Shown here in pieces: positions 17,677 to 28,189 of a stretch of 55,891 bases of DNA. Source of the stretch: Enterobacterales bacterium (GTDB lineage Bacteria; Pseudomonadota; Gammaproteobacteria; Enterobacterales; Enterobacteriaceae); assembly GCA_015654745.1 (NCBI GenBank), contig JAATGH010000103.1, positions 1 to 55,891 of the forward strand. Direction: 5' to 3'. The translations under genes were made by a program, and so were the position numbers. The notes below the pieces were generated by a model, which saw nothing but the letters and a program-made list of their open reading frames with translations, had not been told where the DNA came from and did not search any database. Each line of letters begins with the position of its first letter. The stretch's first letter is position 1.

Positions 17677-17954
17677 GGTGCCTCTCTCTATATAAAGGAG
17701 TAAAACCAACGGTTCCGGCCGCCGAAGCGCGCCCCGGAGGCGGCTGATTGTAATGGGCGGGAGCCCGTTACGCCAACGTAACAGGATGATAAAATCCGTA
17801 AAAATAGATATCAATATGATTTATAATATAAAAATGCGCCATGCGAGAGGTGCTGCCTATAAAAAAGTCATGAAAACGTCATATTTCTCTTTTCCACCGG
17901 CCCTGTTGTCGCAGATAATGCGCCCCGTTCATGTCCAATCTATGGCGTAACCCT

Positions 17955-19460
17955 ATGCTACATCTATTTACCGGCCTGGAATTTCATACCGGTCTTATGT
18001 TGGTGATCGCATTAATATTTGTGTTGGTTTATGAGGCTATCAATGGCTTTCATGATACCGCCAATGCGGTAGCAACCGTAATCTATACCCGCGCCCTGCG
18101 CTCCCAACTGGCGGTGGGCATGTCGGGCATCTTCAATTTCCTTGGAGTGCTGCTCGGCGGCCTGAGCGTGGCCTATGCCATCGTTCATCTACTGCCGGTC
18201 AATCTACTGTTGAACGTCAGCTCCACCCATGGACTGGCAATGATGTTTTCCATGCTGCTGGCAGCGATTATCTGGAACTTGGGCACTTGGTACTTTGGTT
18301 TACCGGCATCCAGTTCCCATACCTTGATCGGCGCCATTATCGGGATCGGCCTAACCAATGCCCTGGTCACCGATACGTCGGTACTGGATGCGCTGAACAT
18401 CCCAAAACTGATTGAAATATTCCTTTCACTCATCATTTCCCCGGTGGTGGGCCTGGTCATCGCTGGCAGCCTGGTGTTCCTGCTGCGGCGTTACTGGAGC
18501 AACACCCCCAAGCGGCGGCGCATCCACCTGACCCCGGCGGAACGGGAAAAAAAAGACGGTAAACGCAAGCCTCCTTTCTGGACGCGAACCGCGCTTATCC
18601 TCTCCGCGGCCGGGGTCAGCTTTGCTCATGGCGCCAACGATGGGCAAAAAGGCATCGGCTTGATTATGCTGGTGCTGATTGGCGTGGCGCCGGCGGGATT
18701 CGTGGTCAATATGAGTTCGACCGGCTACGATATCGCCCGTACGCGCGATGCCGTCAGCAACCTGCAGCAATATTATCTGCAGCACCAGACGGCGCTGCCG
18801 CAGGTGGTGGAAACCGAGCCGCCGGTGGTACCGGCGCCTTCAGCTGGCGTCACGCCTTCCGCACCGACTGAATTCTATTGCGACAGTTCACGGGCCTTGC
18901 TGGCCATTAATAGGACCCTGGCGCTTTTGGAGAACCTACAAAGCTATGAAGGTTTGTCGGCATTTGAACGCTCCCATGTGCGTCGATTGCTGATGTGCAT
19001 CGCCGATACGGCGGACCGTGTGGTTAAACTGCCCCAGACCTCCCATGAAGATAAGCGGTTTATGAGCAATCTACGAAAAGATCTGCTGGAGACCGTTGAG
19101 TATGCGCCGCTGTGGATCATCGTTGCGGTGGCCGTCGCGCTATCGTTAGGTACCATGATCGGGTGGCGCCGGGTCGCCACCACCATCGGCGAGAAAATCG
19201 GTAAGAAAGGCATGACCTATGCGCAGGGATTATCGGCGCAAATGACCGCCGCCGTCTCCATTGGCGCAGCCAGTTATACGGGTATGCCGGTATCGACCAC
19301 TCACGTGCTGTCCTCGGCGGTGGCCGGCACCATGCTGGTGGATGGGGGCGGAGTTCAGGGCAAAACCGTGCAGAATATTCTGCTCGCGTGGGTGCTTACC
19401 CTGCAGGTGGCCATCGTATTATCCGGTAGCCTGTACTGGATGGCGCTAAGATTGATTTAG
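17955..19460 (+). CDS. pitA: Low-affinity inorganic phosphate transporter PitA
   Basis: PitA imports metal-phosphate complexes with protons across the inner membrane. The 501-residue protein matches E. coli PitA from its MLHLF start: the two inverted PiT signatures [15 protein letters not shown] (residues about 31-45) and [15 protein letters not shown], the [17 protein letters not shown] block, and the mirrored [18 protein letters not shown] block near the C terminus, joined by a large cytoplasmic loop that differs most from E. coli. ATG 17955 is chosen over an upstream ATG at 17931 from the alignment. A strong terminator follows. A second PiT gene lies at 42600. Confidence 0.95.
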   Translation: MLHLFTGLEFHTGLMLVIALIFVLVYEAINGFHDTANAVATVIYTRALRSQLAVGMSGIFNFLGVLLGGLSVAYAIVHLLPVNLLLNVSSTHGLAMMFSMLLAAIIWNLGTWYFGLPASSSHTLIGAIIGIGLTNALVTDTSVLDALNIPKLIEIFLSLIISPVVGLVIAGSLVFLLRRYWSNTPKRRRIHLTPAEREKKDGKRKPPFWTRTALILSAAGVSFAHGANDGQKGIGLIMLVLIGVAPAGFVVNMSSTGYDIARTRDAVSNLQQYYLQHQTALPQVVETEPPVVPAPSAGVTPSAPTEFYCDSSRALLAINRTLALLENLQSYEGLSAFERSHVRRLLMCIADTADRVVKLPQTSHEDKRFMSNLRKDLLETVEYAPLWIIVAVAVALSLGTMIGWRRVATTIGEKIGKKGMTYAQGLSAQMTAAVSIGAASYTGMPVSTTHVLSSAVAGTMLVDGGGVQGKTVQNILLAWVLTLQVAIVLSGSLYWMALRLI

Positions 19461-19483
19461 CCTTTCGACATGGATTTCGCACA

Positions 19484-19507
19484 GGCGGCCCGCGGGTCGC
19501 CTTTTTT
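19484..19507 (+). terminator. Intrinsic terminator of pitA
   Basis: A GC-rich stem (19484-19490 with 19495-19501, one G-T pair) is followed at once by TTTTTT (19502-19507), 24 bases after the pitA stop. This is a classical rho-independent terminator. Confidence 0.85.
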
Positions 19508-19829
19508 ATCACCCGAATAATTCCCGCCGCAGGCGTCAGGTTAAAAGATTGTTTTCGGTTATGAAAATCTATGTTACATATTTTTTTGTATTTATAATGA
19601 GTGTTATAACGCCTGCCGCTATTTAGGAAGAGTCCTGCGTTGCTGGCAGACACGCACCAATTAACTTAATGAATAAAAAGAAAAATCAATCGGAAAACAC
19701 AGTTTGTTTGAATGATTATTTTTCTTTGACCCTAACCAATCCTGCTTGTCAGCGCAATGGGCGCCCGGCCCCCCGTCTTCGATTTTTTTTCTAAGGGCGT
19801 ATACTCGTTCCCGTTCCCTCAATACCTAT

Positions 19830-19843
19830 ATGATGATCATCAT
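19830..19843. promoter_or_regulatory. 14-bp perfect palindrome ahead of the FAD dehydrogenase operon
   Basis: ATGATGATCATCAT is a perfect palindrome 74 bases before the first gene of the dehydrogenase operon, in a 456-base gap that otherwise holds the pitA terminator and AT-rich sequence. It could be an operator for a dimeric regulator, but no regulator gene is adjacent, and simple-sequence origin is possible. Confidence 0.35.
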
Positions 19844-19916
19844 CATGAAGCTTAAGATCAGATAAGTATTTAAATCCCGCGCGTTTTTTGAGCATAAATA
19901 ATACTAGGAAGCCCGA

Positions 19917-20423
19917 ATGACCGATATCTACGCTGGTGTTTCACGTAGGCGGATATTGCAGGGAATGGGGGTACTTGCTGCCTCGACGCTACTTCCGTTA
20001 AGCATTGCCCCGGCATTTGCTGACGCTGAACCTGCTAATGGCGATTTTATCAATGTTTCGAAACTGCTTACGGGGCGCGAAACGTTGCCGGCCGCATTTA
20101 GTGCGGCACTTTTTGCCGCCTTCGCGAAAATTGATAATACGTTCCCCACCAAACTCTCTCGTCTGTGTTCTTATATCGAAAAAAACCTCGTTAAGGCGGT
20201 GGATCTAAAAACAAAACTCAGCGCCAATTCCTCCGTCTCTGATTTGGCGCCTCTGCCGGAGATGATCCTGACAGGATGGTATCTGGGAGTGGCGGGTAGC
20301 GGAGATCAAGCGGTTTGCGTGGCCTATGTCGATGCTCTGGCCAACCAGGAGGTTGCCGATGTATTGCGCCCCCCTAGCTACGCTTATGGTGCATACGGCA
20401 GTTGGGCCGCTAAGCCCATCTGA
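19917..20423 (+). CDS. Membrane-bound FAD sugar dehydrogenase, small (Tat) subunit
   Basis: A 168-residue exported subunit of the FAD-SLDH / gluconate-2-dehydrogenase subunit-3 type. It begins with a twin-arginine signal (SRRRILQGMGVLAASTLLPL, cleavage near AFA-DA), which should carry the folded complex through the Tat system together with the large flavoprotein subunit, which has no signal of its own. The mature part is short and helical and ends in YGAYGSWAAKPI. First gene of a three-gene operon; 58 bases separate it from the next gene. AGGAAG precedes the ATG. Length fits sorbitol/fructose dehydrogenase small subunits (about 130-190) better than the longer gluconate dehydrogenase gamma subunit. 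Confidence 0.85.
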   Translation: MTDIYAGVSRRRILQGMGVLAASTLLPLSIAPAFADAEPANGDFINVSKLLTGRETLPAAFSAALFAAFAKIDNTFPTKLSRLCSYIEKNLVKAVDLKTKLSANSSVSDLAPLPEMILTGWYLGVAGSGDQAVCVAYVDALANQEVADVLRPPSYAYGAYGSWAAKPI

Positions 20424-20481
20424 TAAGACACCAGTTTGCCTAGGCTTTGTTAATTTATTTTACTGAGAAGAAGTCACCCAA

Positions 20482-22086
20482 ATGTCTGATTCCATTTCCA
20501 CCGATGTCATCGTTATTGGCTCTGGCGTCGTGGGTTCATTAACCGCCCGCAAGTTGGCGTTAGCCGGTCGTCAGGTACTGATGCTTGAAGCCGGTCCACG
20601 CATCCAGCGGGACGAAATTGTGACTAATTTCCGTCATTCCGCCCGTAAAAGCGATTTTATTGCCCCTTACCCTAATTCCAAGATAGCGCCCTTTCCCGAC
20701 TATAAGCCGGAAGATAACGGCTATCTCGACCAAACCGGACCTAAAGATTATAAGCCGGAATATCTCCGCGTTGTCGGTGGCACCAGTTGGCACTGGGCCG
20801 CGCAAGCCTGGCGCCTGGTTCCCAATGATTTTCGAATAAAATCGCAATATGGGGTAGGCCGCGATTGGCCGATAAGTTACGACGATCTCGAACCTTACTA
20901 CTATGAGGCTGAATTACTCTGGGGTGTATCAGGCCCGGCGGAGATGGCGAAATATTCTCCTCGCCGGCAGCCTTTCCCTATGCCGGGGGTGCGTAAATCC
21001 TACCTGGAGCAACGCGTCACCGAGCGTCTTGCGGCAAAGTATGAGGTTCTGACCAATACCACTGGGCGTAATTCAATGCCCTATGACGGTCGCCCGCAAT
21101 GTTGTGGCAACAACAACTGTATGCCGATCTGCCCAATCGATGCGCAGTATCATGGCGGGATCGCTGCCGAGGCTGCTGAAAAAGCTGGCGTAAAATTAAT
21201 CACGCAAGCGGTAGTCTATAAGCTTGAGCATAATGGTAAGGGCAGGATAACGGCCTTGCATTACTATGATTGGGATAAAGTCTCGCATCGGGTTGAGGCC
21301 GACGTTTTTGTGATGGCCGCCAACGCCATTGAAACGCCAAAAATTCTATTTATGTCGGCGGATGCCAAAAACCCCCATGGCCTGTGCAACAATTACGACC
21401 AACTGGGACGGAACCTGATGGATCACCCATCCAACTCTGCCACTTTTTACGTTGATGAGCCTCTGTGGCCGGGCCGCGGCCCTATGAGTCCCTCGTCCAT
21501 CCAGCAGTTGCGTGATGGGGCTTTTCGCTCGCAGTCTGCCGCGTTCCGTATCGATTTATCCAACTCCTCACAGGTTGCCGGGGTGACCGCCGCGGCAATT
21601 AAAGAGGGATTGACCGGTTCTTCACTGGATGAGGCCATTCGTTCTCGAGCATCACGTCAACTCAGTATCAAAAATGTGATGGAGCAATTACCAGACCCGC
21701 ATAATCGCACCATGCTCAGTACGCATAAAAAAGATGCGCTGGGATTACCGGTACCGGCATTCTCTTATTCGTATGATGGTTATGTCGAGAAAGGCATGCA
21801 GCATTCCTTAACGGTTTATGCCGATATCGCCAACATGCTGGGGGCGACGGAAGTGCGCTATTCTCCACCAGGAGTCTATAGCAACAACCAGCATATCACG
21901 GGGACGCTGGCGATGGGCGTGGATGAGAGAACCTCAGTAACCGACCATTTGGGTAAAGCCTGGGAGTACGACAACCTGTATATGGTTTCAACCGGGGTAA
22001 TGCCAACCGTTGCTACGGCCAACTCGACCCTCACCGCCTGTGCGCTAGGTCTGCGTACCGCCGATGCCATTCTTGGCAAAATTTAA
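20482..22086 (+). CDS. Membrane-bound FAD sugar dehydrogenase, GMC flavoprotein subunit
   Basis: A 534-residue GMC-family oxidoreductase, the catalytic subunit of a periplasmic sugar or sugar-acid dehydrogenase. The FAD fold is at the start (VIVIGSGVVGSLTARKLALA), followed by the GMC block VVGGTSWHWAAQAWR, a four-cysteine iron-sulfur-like segment CCGNNNCMPICPIDAQYHG (residues about 210-230), typical of gluconate/fructose dehydrogenase large subunits, and the C-terminal GVMPTVATANSTLTACALGL with its catalytic-site Asn. Substrate may be gluconate, 2-ketogluconate, sorbitol or fructose; sequence alone does not decide. Electrons pass to the cytochrome encoded 11 bases downstream and then to ubiquinone. 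Confidence 0.9.
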   Translation: MSDSISTDVIVIGSGVVGSLTARKLALAGRQVLMLEAGPRIQRDEIVTNFRHSARKSDFIAPYPNSKIAPFPDYKPEDNGYLDQTGPKDYKPEYLRVVGGTSWHWAAQAWRLVPNDFRIKSQYGVGRDWPISYDDLEPYYYEAELLWGVSGPAEMAKYSPRRQPFPMPGVRKSYLEQRVTERLAAKYEVLTNTTGRNSMPYDGRPQCCGNNNCMPICPIDAQYHGGIAAEAAEKAGVKLITQAVVYKLEHNGKGRITALHYYDWDKVSHRVEADVFVMAANAIETPKILFMSADAKNPHGLCNNYDQLGRNLMDHPSNSATFYVDEPLWPGRGPMSPSSIQQLRDGAFRSQSAAFRIDLSNSSQVAGVTAAAIKEGLTGSSLDEAIRSRASRQLSIKNVMEQLPDPHNRTMLSTHKKDALGLPVPAFSYSYDGYVEKGMQHSLTVYADIANMLGATEVRYSPPGVYSNNQHITGTLAMGVDERTSVTDHLGKAWEYDNLYMVSTGVMPTVATANSTLTACALGLRTADAILGKI

Positions 22087-22097
22087 GGAGAGTAACG

Positions 22098-23453
22098 ATG
22101 AAAAAATTGCTTTCTTTAAGTCTTGCTGGCGCCGTCACCGGCCTGATGTTAAGTGTACCTGTTTTCGCACAGAATAATTCCACTGCGGAACAGGTGAGCA
22201 AAGGGCAGTATCTTGCCGTTGCCGGGGACTGCGGAGCCTGCAATACCGCACCAGGAGGTCAGGCTTTTGCCGGTGGCTTAGCACTGGACACACCGCTTGG
22301 TAAAATATACTCGACCAATATTACCGCCTCGAAAGTAGCCGGCGTTGGTAATTACACGCTTGAGGATTTTGAAAAAGCGGTACGCCAGGGTATACGCAAA
22401 GATGGTGCTAATCTCTATCCGGCAATGCCTTATACCGCTTATTCCAACATTACCGATACAGATATGCAGGCACTCTATGCGTATTTTATGCAGAGTGTAA
22501 AACCTGTCGATGAGAAGGGTCCCGCTACAGACCTGCCCTTCCCATTCAATATCCGCATGTCCATGGCCGCATGGAATTTACTTTTTGCCGGGGGTAAGCC
22601 TTATGCGGCAGATAATTCCAAACCTGACGAATGGAACCGAGGGGCTTATCTGGTGGAAGGTTTGACACACTGCTCAACCTGCCACACCCCGAGAAATGCG
22701 CTGATGGCCGAGGAGTCGGATAAAGCATTAGCGGGTGCGTCTTTAGGCACTTGGTTCGCCCCGAACATTACGCCCGACCCGCATGCCGGAATAGGCAACT
22801 GGTCAGAGAATGACTTTAAGCAATATCTGGCAACGGGACATTCAGCAAACGGCTCTCAGGCCGGAGGCCCCATGCTAGAAGCGATTAATAAAAGCTTCAG
22901 TAAGCTTTCTCCTGAGGATATTGCGGCTGTTACCACTTATATTCGCAGTGTTCCTGCCCAGAACATTAATGCGGCGCCGGGTAAGTTGCCCATATCTGTG
23001 CCTAAACTTTCAGATGTGGACATCATGAACGGGTCGGCCTCTCAGGGCACAAATTTGTATGAAGCCTATTGTTCGACCTGCCATCAATTATCAGGGCAAG
23101 GAAGCAATGGGTTGCCGGCACTCTATGGCAATGCTGCGCTGAGGCGACCGGTGGCGGATAATACGGTGATGGCGATACTTGATGGACTGACGCCGGATAA
23201 AGGCCAGGCGATGCCATCATTCAGCAATAAAATGAATGATGAACAAGTGGCGACGTTGGTTAATTATGTGTTTAAAACCTTTGGCGACGCCAAGGTACAA
23301 ACCACGCCAGAACGCGTAAAAATCCTGCGTCAGGGTGGCGAAGCCTCGCCGCTCCTTGCCATTGCTAAAGGTGGGATCATTGTCGGCGCCATTATCGTGA
23401 TCCTTCTGGTTATTGGGGTGGCAATTATTCTTAACCGCCGTAAACGTGGCTGA
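22098..23453 (+). CDS. Membrane-bound FAD sugar dehydrogenase, cytochrome c subunit (one heme site altered)
   Basis: A 451-residue periplasmic cytochrome subunit anchored by a C-terminal membrane helix (GGIIVGAIIVILLVIGVAII followed by a basic tail) after a Sec signal peptide (cleavage near VFA-QN). Family members carry three c-type hemes. Here the second and third motifs are normal: CSTCH at residues 192-196 and 325-329. The first reads CGACN at residues 45-49, so the axial-ligand histidine is asparagine (codon AAT at 22242-22244). The rest of the first domain (TAPGGQAFAGGLALDTPLGK) is well conserved. AAGGAGAG gives a strong ribosome-binding site. Third gene of the operon. Confidence 0.9.
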   Translation: MKKLLSLSLAGAVTGLMLSVPVFAQNNSTAEQVSKGQYLAVAGDCGACNTAPGGQAFAGGLALDTPLGKIYSTNITASKVAGVGNYTLEDFEKAVRQGIRKDGANLYPAMPYTAYSNITDTDMQALYAYFMQSVKPVDEKGPATDLPFPFNIRMSMAAWNLLFAGGKPYAADNSKPDEWNRGAYLVEGLTHCSTCHTPRNALMAEESDKALAGASLGTWFAPNITPDPHAGIGNWSENDFKQYLATGHSANGSQAGGPMLEAINKSFSKLSPEDIAAVTTYIRSVPAQNINAAPGKLPISVPKLSDVDIMNGSASQGTNLYEAYCSTCHQLSGQGSNGLPALYGNAALRRPVADNTVMAILDGLTPDKGQAMPSFSNKMNDEQVATLVNYVFKTFGDAKVQTTPERVKILRQGGEASPLLAIAKGGIIVGAIIVILLVIGVAIILNRRKRG

Positions 23454-23568
23454 GCCAGCAGTTCTGGCTGGAATTCGGGTCTGGCGGCTATGAAGGGTGC
23501 AGGAACCAAGGCCCAGGGAAGGGCCGAGTATTGCCAACGCACCTGCCGCGCGAAGTATGACGGGAATA

Positions 23569-23904
23569 TTAATGCCAGATAGCCAGCGCCACCAGACTCA
23601 CGACGATCAGCCCGCACAACGCGCTGGTTAACATAAACTGTCGCCGCACGCGTTCACAACGCCGGATAAACTCCGGATCGTGATGATCAATATAACGTTG
23701 GGCGTAGATATAGCGCACCAATCGCAGTTGTTTGCTAGGCTGTCCATGGGCGGTGAAAAAACCGCCGCCATCAACGTATTGGTAAAGTAATGGATCGCAC
23801 CCCCGCAGCACAATTAACAAAGCCCGTAATGATGAGTAGTAGCGCGCCATATTGATGGCGCAGACGACACATAAAGCCCAGAACAACGCGACAGTGTTAA
23901 TCAT
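23569..23904 (-). CDS. uspB: Universal stress protein B
   Basis: UspB is an RpoS-dependent inner-membrane protein needed for ethanol resistance in stationary phase of E. coli. The 111-residue product matches E. coli UspB in length and sequence: N-terminal helix [20 protein letters not shown], the [20 protein letters not shown] loop, RCERVRRQF and a C-terminal helix ending ALAIWH. ATG 23904 is chosen; the open frame to 24006 has no support. It is divergent from uspA as in E. coli, but the dehydrogenase operon now separates it from pitA. Confidence 0.95.
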   Translation of the reverse strand: MINTVALFWALCVVCAINMARYYSSLRALLIVLRGCDPLLYQYVDGGGFFTAHGQPSKQLRLVRYIYAQRYIDHHDPEFIRRCERVRRQFMLTSALCGLIVVSLVALAIWH

Positions 23905-24337
23905 AAACCCCCCCCGGCGACGCGAGTCATCACTGAAACCCTGGGAATCCGGGTTCTCAGAGACGAATGCGCCCTGACAGCTAACCCCAGGACTGACTAA
24001 GCCCACCCCAAAAATTGATTTTACCGAGAACGGATCGACAGTATAAAAATGTCTGATCTAACAATAATAAGTGTAGAAAACCTTTAGCAAAATAAAGCAA
24101 CCGAAGCGACATAAATAATAGATTTATAGCAAATTTTTTGCGTTGCGCATAAATCTTGCCGCATACCCCCCAGTATCATCCCTAGTGGCATATTGACAGA
24201 TCCTCTCTCTTAAAGAAGCTATACTAAAAGTCGTTTTAAGAATAATTAATAATTTTTTACTCTACCCGGGCATTTGATGCTGATACTGTCGCTGTTTATA
24301 GGTACGTTAGAACGACAATGGCGTAAAAGATGACGGG

Positions 24338-24405
24338 CATACCCTATAGCTTTCGCGTTGCAGGAAGGCGGCGACGCACCCGTAGCGTGAGAGATGACGG
24401 GTATA
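24338..24405. repeat. Short ERIC-like element upstream of uspA
   Basis: The segment begins CATACCCTATAGCTTTCGCG, continues TTGCAGGAAGGCGGCGACGC and ends AGATGACGGGTATA. These ends match ERIC/IRU termini (TATACCC... and ...TGACGGGTATA, inverted), but the central part is missing compared with the 125-base copy at 36871. It is 68 bases long and lies in the 626-base uspB-uspA gap, about 125 bases ahead of the uspA start. Confidence 0.6.
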
Positions 24406-24530
24406 GGTGTGATCCCCGCATCACTTATTTAATACCGCCAAGTGGTAAACTTAACGCGTCACAGACATGCCGTATGACTTACCCGCGTCGCGACGAGCTT
24501 AACCAGTGACATTTTGCAAGGAGCCTAATT

Positions 24531-24974
24531 ATGTCTTATAAACACATCCTGATCGCCGTTGACCTTTCTCCGGAAAGTAATGTGTTGGTGGAAAAAGCCG
24601 TATCAATGGCCAGACCTTACAATGCCAAGATTTCCTTGATCCATGTCGATGTCAATTATTCGGATCTTTATACCGGTCTGATTGACGTCAATCTCGGGGA
24701 TATGCAAAAACGTATCTCCGAAGAAACCCAAAACGCCATGACCCTGTTGTCAAAAAATGCCAATTATCCGATTACGGAGGTCCTTAGCGGCAGTGGCGAT
24801 CTCGGCCAGGTATTAGTGGACGCCATTAATAAATATGATGTCGACCTGGTACTTTGCGGCCACCACCAGGACTTCTGGAGCAAGCTGATGTCTTCGGCCC
24901 GCCAGTTAATCAACACGGTACACGTTGATATGCTTATCGTTCCGCTTAATGATGAAGAAGTCTACGAAGAATAA
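24531..24974 (+). CDS. uspA: Universal stress protein A
   Basis: UspA is a small cytoplasmic protein induced by growth arrest, oxidants and starvation. The 147-residue product is almost identical to E. coli Usp[41 protein letters not shown] and [20 protein letters not shown], with the non-ATP-binding UspA subtype loop. AAGGAG precedes the ATG. It has its own unit: a long upstream gap shared with uspB and a hairpin downstream (24981-25013) before the convergent rsmJ. The promoter could not be placed confidently. Confidence 0.97.
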   Translation: MSYKHILIAVDLSPESNVLVEKAVSMARPYNAKISLIHVDVNYSDLYTGLIDVNLGDMQKRISEETQNAMTLLSKNANYPITEVLSGSGDLGQVLVDAINKYDVDLVLCGHHQDFWSKLMSSARQLINTVHVDMLIVPLNDEEVYEE

Positions 24975-24980
24975 ACCCGC

Positions 24981-25013
24981 CCCATACTCCGCGCCTTGAT
25001 AGCAGAGTATGGG
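24981..25013. terminator. Hairpin between convergent uspA and rsmJ
   Basis: CCCATACTC (24981-24989) pairs perfectly with GAGTATGGG (25005-25013) around a 15-base loop, six bases after the uspA stop and ahead of the rsmJ stop. A weak T-rich tail follows. Likely acts for one or both strands. Confidence 0.55.
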
Positions 25014-25024
25014 TTGGCCTGAAT

Positions 25025-25792
25025 TCAGCCCATTGTTCGGTCAGGGGTATAAAGATCGAAACGATGGTTTTTAGTCTGAAGGTGCGCTTGCGCCGCTACT
25101 CCACCTAGCGGCGGGGCGTAGTCAGGCCGCTTGACCACAATCCGCCGAGTCGCCAACGCCCGCGCCGGCGCCAGGAGTTCATCCGCGTCCTCATCTGCCC
25201 CCACCAGCGATTGAAACACCCGCATCTCTTTTTTGACCAGGGCGCTTTTTTGCCGGTGTGGAAACATCGGATCCAGATAGACCACGTCTGGGCGAGGCTG
25301 CAGCCCGGTTAAACCCGTCAGGCTGGAGCAATGGACCAGGATCAAACGCTCGCGCAGCCAGGGCCCCACCTCCGGATCGGCATAAGCACGCCGTAAACCG
25401 TCATCCAGGAGCGCGGCCACCACCGGGTGACGCTCAAACATGCGCACCCGACAGCCCAGGGCGGCCAGCACAAAGGCATCGCGTCCCAACCCGGCAGTGG
25501 CGTCCACGACGTCCGGCAAGACCTTGCCTTTGACTCCCACCGCCTTGGCGATGGCTTCACCGCGGCCGCCACCAAAACGTCGCCGATGGGCCATTACGCC
25601 GCCGGTAAAATCCACAAAAATAGCGCCCAGTTTGGGTTCGTCGCGTTTGCGTAGTTCGAGCCGCTCCGGCGTCATCATCAACTCCATGACCGCGGACGGA
25701 TCGTTCACCAAACCCCAGCGTTCCGCCAGGGCCTGTAGCCGCGATCCGTCGACCTCCGCTTCATGGCTTAGACACAATGGGCCCAGCGCCAT
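25025..25792 (-). CDS. rsmJ: 16S rRNA (guanine1516-N2)-methyltransferase RsmJ
   Basis: RsmJ methylates G1516 of 16S rRNA with S-adenosylmethionine. The 255-residue protein carries the SAM-binding [20 protein letters not shown], the catalytic [20 protein letters not shown] and [11 protein letters not shown] near the end, matching E. coli RsmJ. The ATG shares one base with the prlC stop (TAATG at 25794-25790), so the two are translationally coupled, the same pairing as in E. coli. The first 30 residues are more divergent than the rest. Confidence 0.95.
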   Translation of the reverse strand: MALGPLCLSHEAEVDGSRLQALAERWGLVNDPSAVMELMMTPERLELRKRDEPKLGAIFVDFTGGVMAHRRRFGGGRGEAIAKAVGVKGKVLPDVVDATAGLGRDAFVLAALGCRVRMFERHPVVAALLDDGLRRAYADPEVGPWLRERLILVHCSSLTGLTGLQPRPDVVYLDPMFPHRQKSALVKKEMRVFQSLVGADEDADELLAPARALATRRIVVKRPDYAPPLGGVAAQAHLQTKNHRFDLYTPDRTMG

Positions 25793-27834
25793 TATCCCCG
25801 GATGCCGTAATGATGTAACATCGCATCCAGTTTCGGTTCGCGCCCACGGAAGCGTACGAACAATGCCATGGGCTCTTCGGAACCGCCGCGGGAGAGAACG
25901 TTATCCAGGAAAGACTGGCCGGTCTCGCGATTGAATATTCCCTCTTCTTCAAAGCGCGACCATGCGTCCGCCGCCAGCACATCCGCCCAAAGGTAGCTAT
26001 AGTACCCCGCCGCATAACCACCGGCGAAGATATGGCTGAACGCGTGCGGGAAGCGGCTCCATTCCACGGCCGGCATCACCGCGACCTGCTGCTTCACTTC
26101 CGCCAGGGTTTGCAATATCCGCGCGCCCTGTTCAACGTTATATTCATAATGCATGCGGAAGTCGAACAGCCCAAACTCCAGTTGACGCAGGATAAACAGC
26201 GCTGCCTGATAATTCTTGGCGGCCAGCAGCTTATCCAGCATCGCCTTGGGTAGAGGCTCTTGCGTTTCAAAGTGGCCGGAAATGAAGGCCAACGCCTCCG
26301 GCCGCCAGCAGAAATTTTCCATAAACTGGCTGGGCAATTCCACGGCGTCCCAAGGCACGCCGCTGATGCCGGCCACTCCCGGGGTGTCAATGCGGGTTAG
26401 CATATGATGAAGGCCATGGCCGAATTCATGGAACAGGGTCGTCACTTCGTCATGGGTAAACAAAGCCGGTTTACCGCTGACCGGGCGGTTAAAATTACAG
26501 GTCAGATAGGCTACCGGCTTTTGCAGACCACCGTCGGCTTTGCGCAGCATGCCGACGCAGTCATCCATCCAGGCGCCGCCACGTTTATTTTCGCGGGCAT
26601 ATAAATCGAGATAGAAACTGCCGCGCAGCTCGCCCTGTTCGTCGAACAGATCAAAAAACCGCACCTCCGGATGCCAGGTATCAACGTCATGCCGTTCGGC
26701 GGCGGTAATGCCGTAAATGCGTTTTACCACTTCAAACAGACCCTTTACTACCCGCGGCTCGGGAAAATAAGGACGCAGCTGTTCGTCACTGATGGCATAA
26801 AGATGCTGCTTTTGCTTTTCGCTATAGTACGAGATATCCCACGGATCCAATTCGTTACGTCCATGGTGTTCTCGCGCAAAAGCGCGTAATTGTGCCAACT
26901 CCTGCTCTCCCTGTGGTCGGGCGCGTGTCGCCAGATCGGTTAGGAAATCCAGTACTTGCCGAGGATCCTGCGCCATCTTGGTCGCCAGCGATTTATCGGC
27001 GTAGCTGTCGAAACCCAAAAGCTGCGCGAACTCATGCCGCAGCGCCAGGATCTCCTCCATGATGGGACCGTTATCCCATTTCCCGGCATTTGGGCCCTGA
27101 TCGGAGGCGCGGGTAAGGTAGGCGCGATACATCTCTTCGCGTAGGACGGCATTATCGCAATAGGTCATCACCGGCAGATAACTGGGAATGTCCAAGGTAA
27201 GCAGCCAACCTTCCTGGTCCTTGGCCTGCGCCTGCGCCCTGGCGGCCGCCAGGGCGCTTTCAGGCATACCGTCGAGTTCTTTTTCGTCGGTAATCAGTTT
27301 GCTCCAGCCCATGGTGGCGTCCAGCACATTATTACTGTAGGTCGATCCCAGATCGGATAAACGAGCGGCAATCTCGCCATAACGCCGTTGTTTTTCCGGC
27401 GACAGGCCAATGCCCGACAGTTCGAAATCGCGCAGGGCATTGTCAACGGCTTTTTTCCGCGCCACGCTAAGCCCGGCATAATGCTCGCCGTCGCGTAAAT
27501 CGCAATAGGCCTCATATAAGCCTTTGTTTTGGCCTACCCAGGTACTGTATTCCGACAATAACGGCAGGCTCTGTTCATAGGCTTCACGCAGCTCCGGACT
27601 GTTTTTTACCGCGTTAAGATGCCCCACCGGCGACCAGATCCGGCCCAGACGATCGTCCACTTCCGCCAGCGGCTGGCAGAGATTATCCCATGTGTAAGGA
27701 CCGGATTGCGCCACTATGCTTAATACGGCTTGTCGGCAGTCATCAAGGGCGGAGGTAACCGCCGGCACAATATGCTCAGGGCGAATGGCGGAAAAAGGAG
27801 GCAAGGTAAATGAAGTCAATAACGGATTTGTCAT
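25792..27834 (-). CDS. prlC: Oligopeptidase A
   Basis: PrlC/OpdA is a cytoplasmic M3-family zinc metallopeptidase that degrades signal peptides and other oligopeptides. The 680-residue protein matches E. coli throughout and contains the zinc site [11 protein letters not shown] (HExxH, with the third ligand Glu downstream) and [20 protein letters not shown] near the C terminus. ATG 27834 (MTNPLLTSF) corresponds exactly to the E. coli start; the frame extends upstream without support. The gene overlaps rsmJ by one base. A heat-shock-type promoter candidate lies 39 bases upstream. Confidence 0.96.
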   Translation of the reverse strand: MTNPLLTSFTLPPFSAIRPEHIVPAVTSALDDCRQAVLSIVAQSGPYTWDNLCQPLAEVDDRLGRIWSPVGHLNAVKNSPELREAYEQSLPLLSEYSTWVGQNKGLYEAYCDLRDGEHYAGLSVARKKAVDNALRDFELSGIGLSPEKQRRYGEIAARLSDLGSTYSNNVLDATMGWSKLITDEKELDGMPESALAAARAQAQAKDQEGWLLTLDIPSYLPVMTYCDNAVLREEMYRAYLTRASDQGPNAGKWDNGPIMEEILALRHEFAQLLGFDSYADKSLATKMAQDPRQVLDFLTDLATRARPQGEQELAQLRAFAREHHGRNELDPWDISYYSEKQKQHLYAISDEQLRPYFPEPRVVKGLFEVVKRIYGITAAERHDVDTWHPEVRFFDLFDEQGELRGSFYLDLYARENKRGGAWMDDCVGMLRKADGGLQKPVAYLTCNFNRPVSGKPALFTHDEVTTLFHEFGHGLHHMLTRIDTPGVAGISGVPWDAVELPSQFMENFCWRPEALAFISGHFETQEPLPKAMLDKLLAAKNYQAALFILRQLEFGLFDFRMHYEYNVEQGARILQTLAEVKQQVAVMPAVEWSRFPHAFSHIFAGGYAAGYYSYLWADVLAADAWSRFEEEGIFNRETGQSFLDNVLSRGGSEEPMALFVRFRGREPKLDAMLHHYGIRG

Positions 27835-27872
27835 AGCACGGCCCTGATAATTGTTAGCGGTATATTCGACTA

Positions 27873-27900
27873 AGATGAGGCTAACTATAGCGAAAATCAA
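27873..27900 (-). promoter_or_regulatory. Candidate sigma-32 promoter of prlC
   Basis: On the minus strand TTGATTTT (27900-27893) and CCTCATCT (27880-27873) resemble the sigma-32 boxes CTTGAAA and CCCCATNT with about 14 bases between. In E. coli the orthologue opdA belongs to the heat-shock regulon, which fits, but the match is imperfect. Confidence 0.35.
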
Positions 27901-28189
27901 TGGCGACGGCGGATTTACGCAGCAGGTATTTTGACGGCGAACAGGAAAATTCACCGATGCCGAGCGCGTTTAACCGAGGTAAGTTGATCTGGCGCAGCTT
28001 ATAACAGGTGGATTTAGCATTGAATAGCATAAGTATAAATGCAACGATAATCGTTCAACATCCATAATGCACACTCCGTTGCTCAAGGTTGATGGCAACG
28101 CGAAAGATGCAGGGTATAGATGCCAGCCGTTAATGATTAATCGGATATGGCGATCGTTCAAACTGTTGGTTCTATGGGAAGGTAACAAC
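27901..28189. other. prlC-doxX divergent intergenic region
   Basis: About 290 bases between the prlC promoter candidate and the DoxX gene. I see no convincing coding frame, repeat or structured RNA here; it should contain the DoxX-gene promoter, which I could not locate. Confidence 0.5.

Noticed and set aside
24193-24225. Sigma-70 promoter for uspA: TTGACA at 24193 and TATACT at 24220
   Set aside because: The spacer is 21 bases, too long for a normal promoter, and no shorter pairing was convincing.
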